The position numbers were made by a program, and so were the translations under genes. DNA of 6,035 nucleotides from Oscillospiraceae bacterium (lineage in GTDB: Bacteria; Bacillota; Clostridia; Oscillospirales; Oscillospiraceae), in assembly GCA_017458025.1 (NCBI GenBank), contig JAFTGG010000122.1, forward strand, positions 1-6,035, read 5' to 3'. A model generated the notes under the pieces. The model worked only from the letters and a program-made list of their open reading frames with translations, had not been told where the DNA came from and made no database searches. This document shows, in pieces, positions 5,966 to 6,035 of the stretch. Numbering within the stretch: position 1 is the stretch's first letter; each line of letters begins with the position of its first letter.

Positions 5966-6035
5966 TATTTCTTCAGCTCCCCGTTAGCGGACTTCGTCAG
6001 ATACGCGTTGATGAAGCCGTCGAGGTCGCCGTCCA
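5965..6035 (-). CDS. prfB: Peptide chain release factor 2, C-terminal fragment (5' part beyond window)
   Basis: Only the last 22 codons, the TAA stop and two bases of a preceding ATG-compatible codon are present. The readable peptide begins (M)DGDLDGFINAYL and ends in a Lys-rich tail, like the conserved VMDGDLDGFI-AYL end of clostridial RF2, which recognises UGA and UAA stops and releases the finished peptide. RF1 ends with a related but different motif. The diagnostic GGQ and SPF motifs lie outside the window, so the call depends on a short tail. The stop overlaps the MATE start by one base. Confidence 0.72.
   Translation of the reverse strand, partial: DGDLDGFINAYLTKSANGELKK

Overview
The window reads as chromosomal DNA from a high-GC Clostridia-type Firmicute, probably an Oscillospirales-like gut lineage. 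The support is a spoIIQ-type sporulation gene, a T-box riboswitch, Shine-Dalgarno-led genes, a strong consensus sigma-A promoter and GC-rich third codon positions. The lineage is inferred from gene content and style, not from a marker gene. No mobile element, CRISPR array, rRNA or tRNA is visible.

Left part (1-1228, + strand): the C-terminal third of a serpin protease inhibitor (1-418, running in from outside) ends just before a long hairpin. A motif matching the forespore factor sigma-F overlaps that hairpin. It precedes a 241-residue membrane-anchored M23 metallopeptidase-fold protein of the SpoIIQ type (503-1228), which in sporulating Firmicutes is the forespore half of the SpoIIQ-SpoIIIAH channel.

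Middle (1229-4600, + strand): a weak hairpin and an AT-rich stretch lead to a near-perfect sigma-A promoter (1325-1353). This drives a T-box leader (about 1361-1694) whose specifier codon reads UGG (Trp) and whose T-box bulge reads UGGC, fitting the G discriminator expected of tRNA-Trp. Antiterminator and terminator share 1654-1663. A further stretch of about 130 nt holds three more hairpins. The controlled operon is a three-gene ABC importer: lipoprotein (1828-2835), permease (2866-3777) and ATPase (3779-4564). The T-box identity and gene order fit the predicted tryptophan transporter TrpXYZ. When uncharged tRNA-Trp accumulates, read-through should raise tryptophan uptake. The operon ends at a symmetric 14-bp terminator that also serves the convergent gene.

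Right part (4604-6035, - strand): a MATE-family multidrug/cation antiporter whose start codon overlaps by one base (TAATG) the stop of an upstream gene. Only the last 22 residues plus part of a preceding Met codon of that gene are present, and they look like the C-terminus of peptide chain release factor 2 (prfB).

The window is mostly understandable in terms of known families. The points most worth a second look are the layered RNA structures between the T-box terminator and trpX, the sigma-F-like promoter overlapping the serpin terminator, the serpin reactive loop, and the prfB-MATE coupling.
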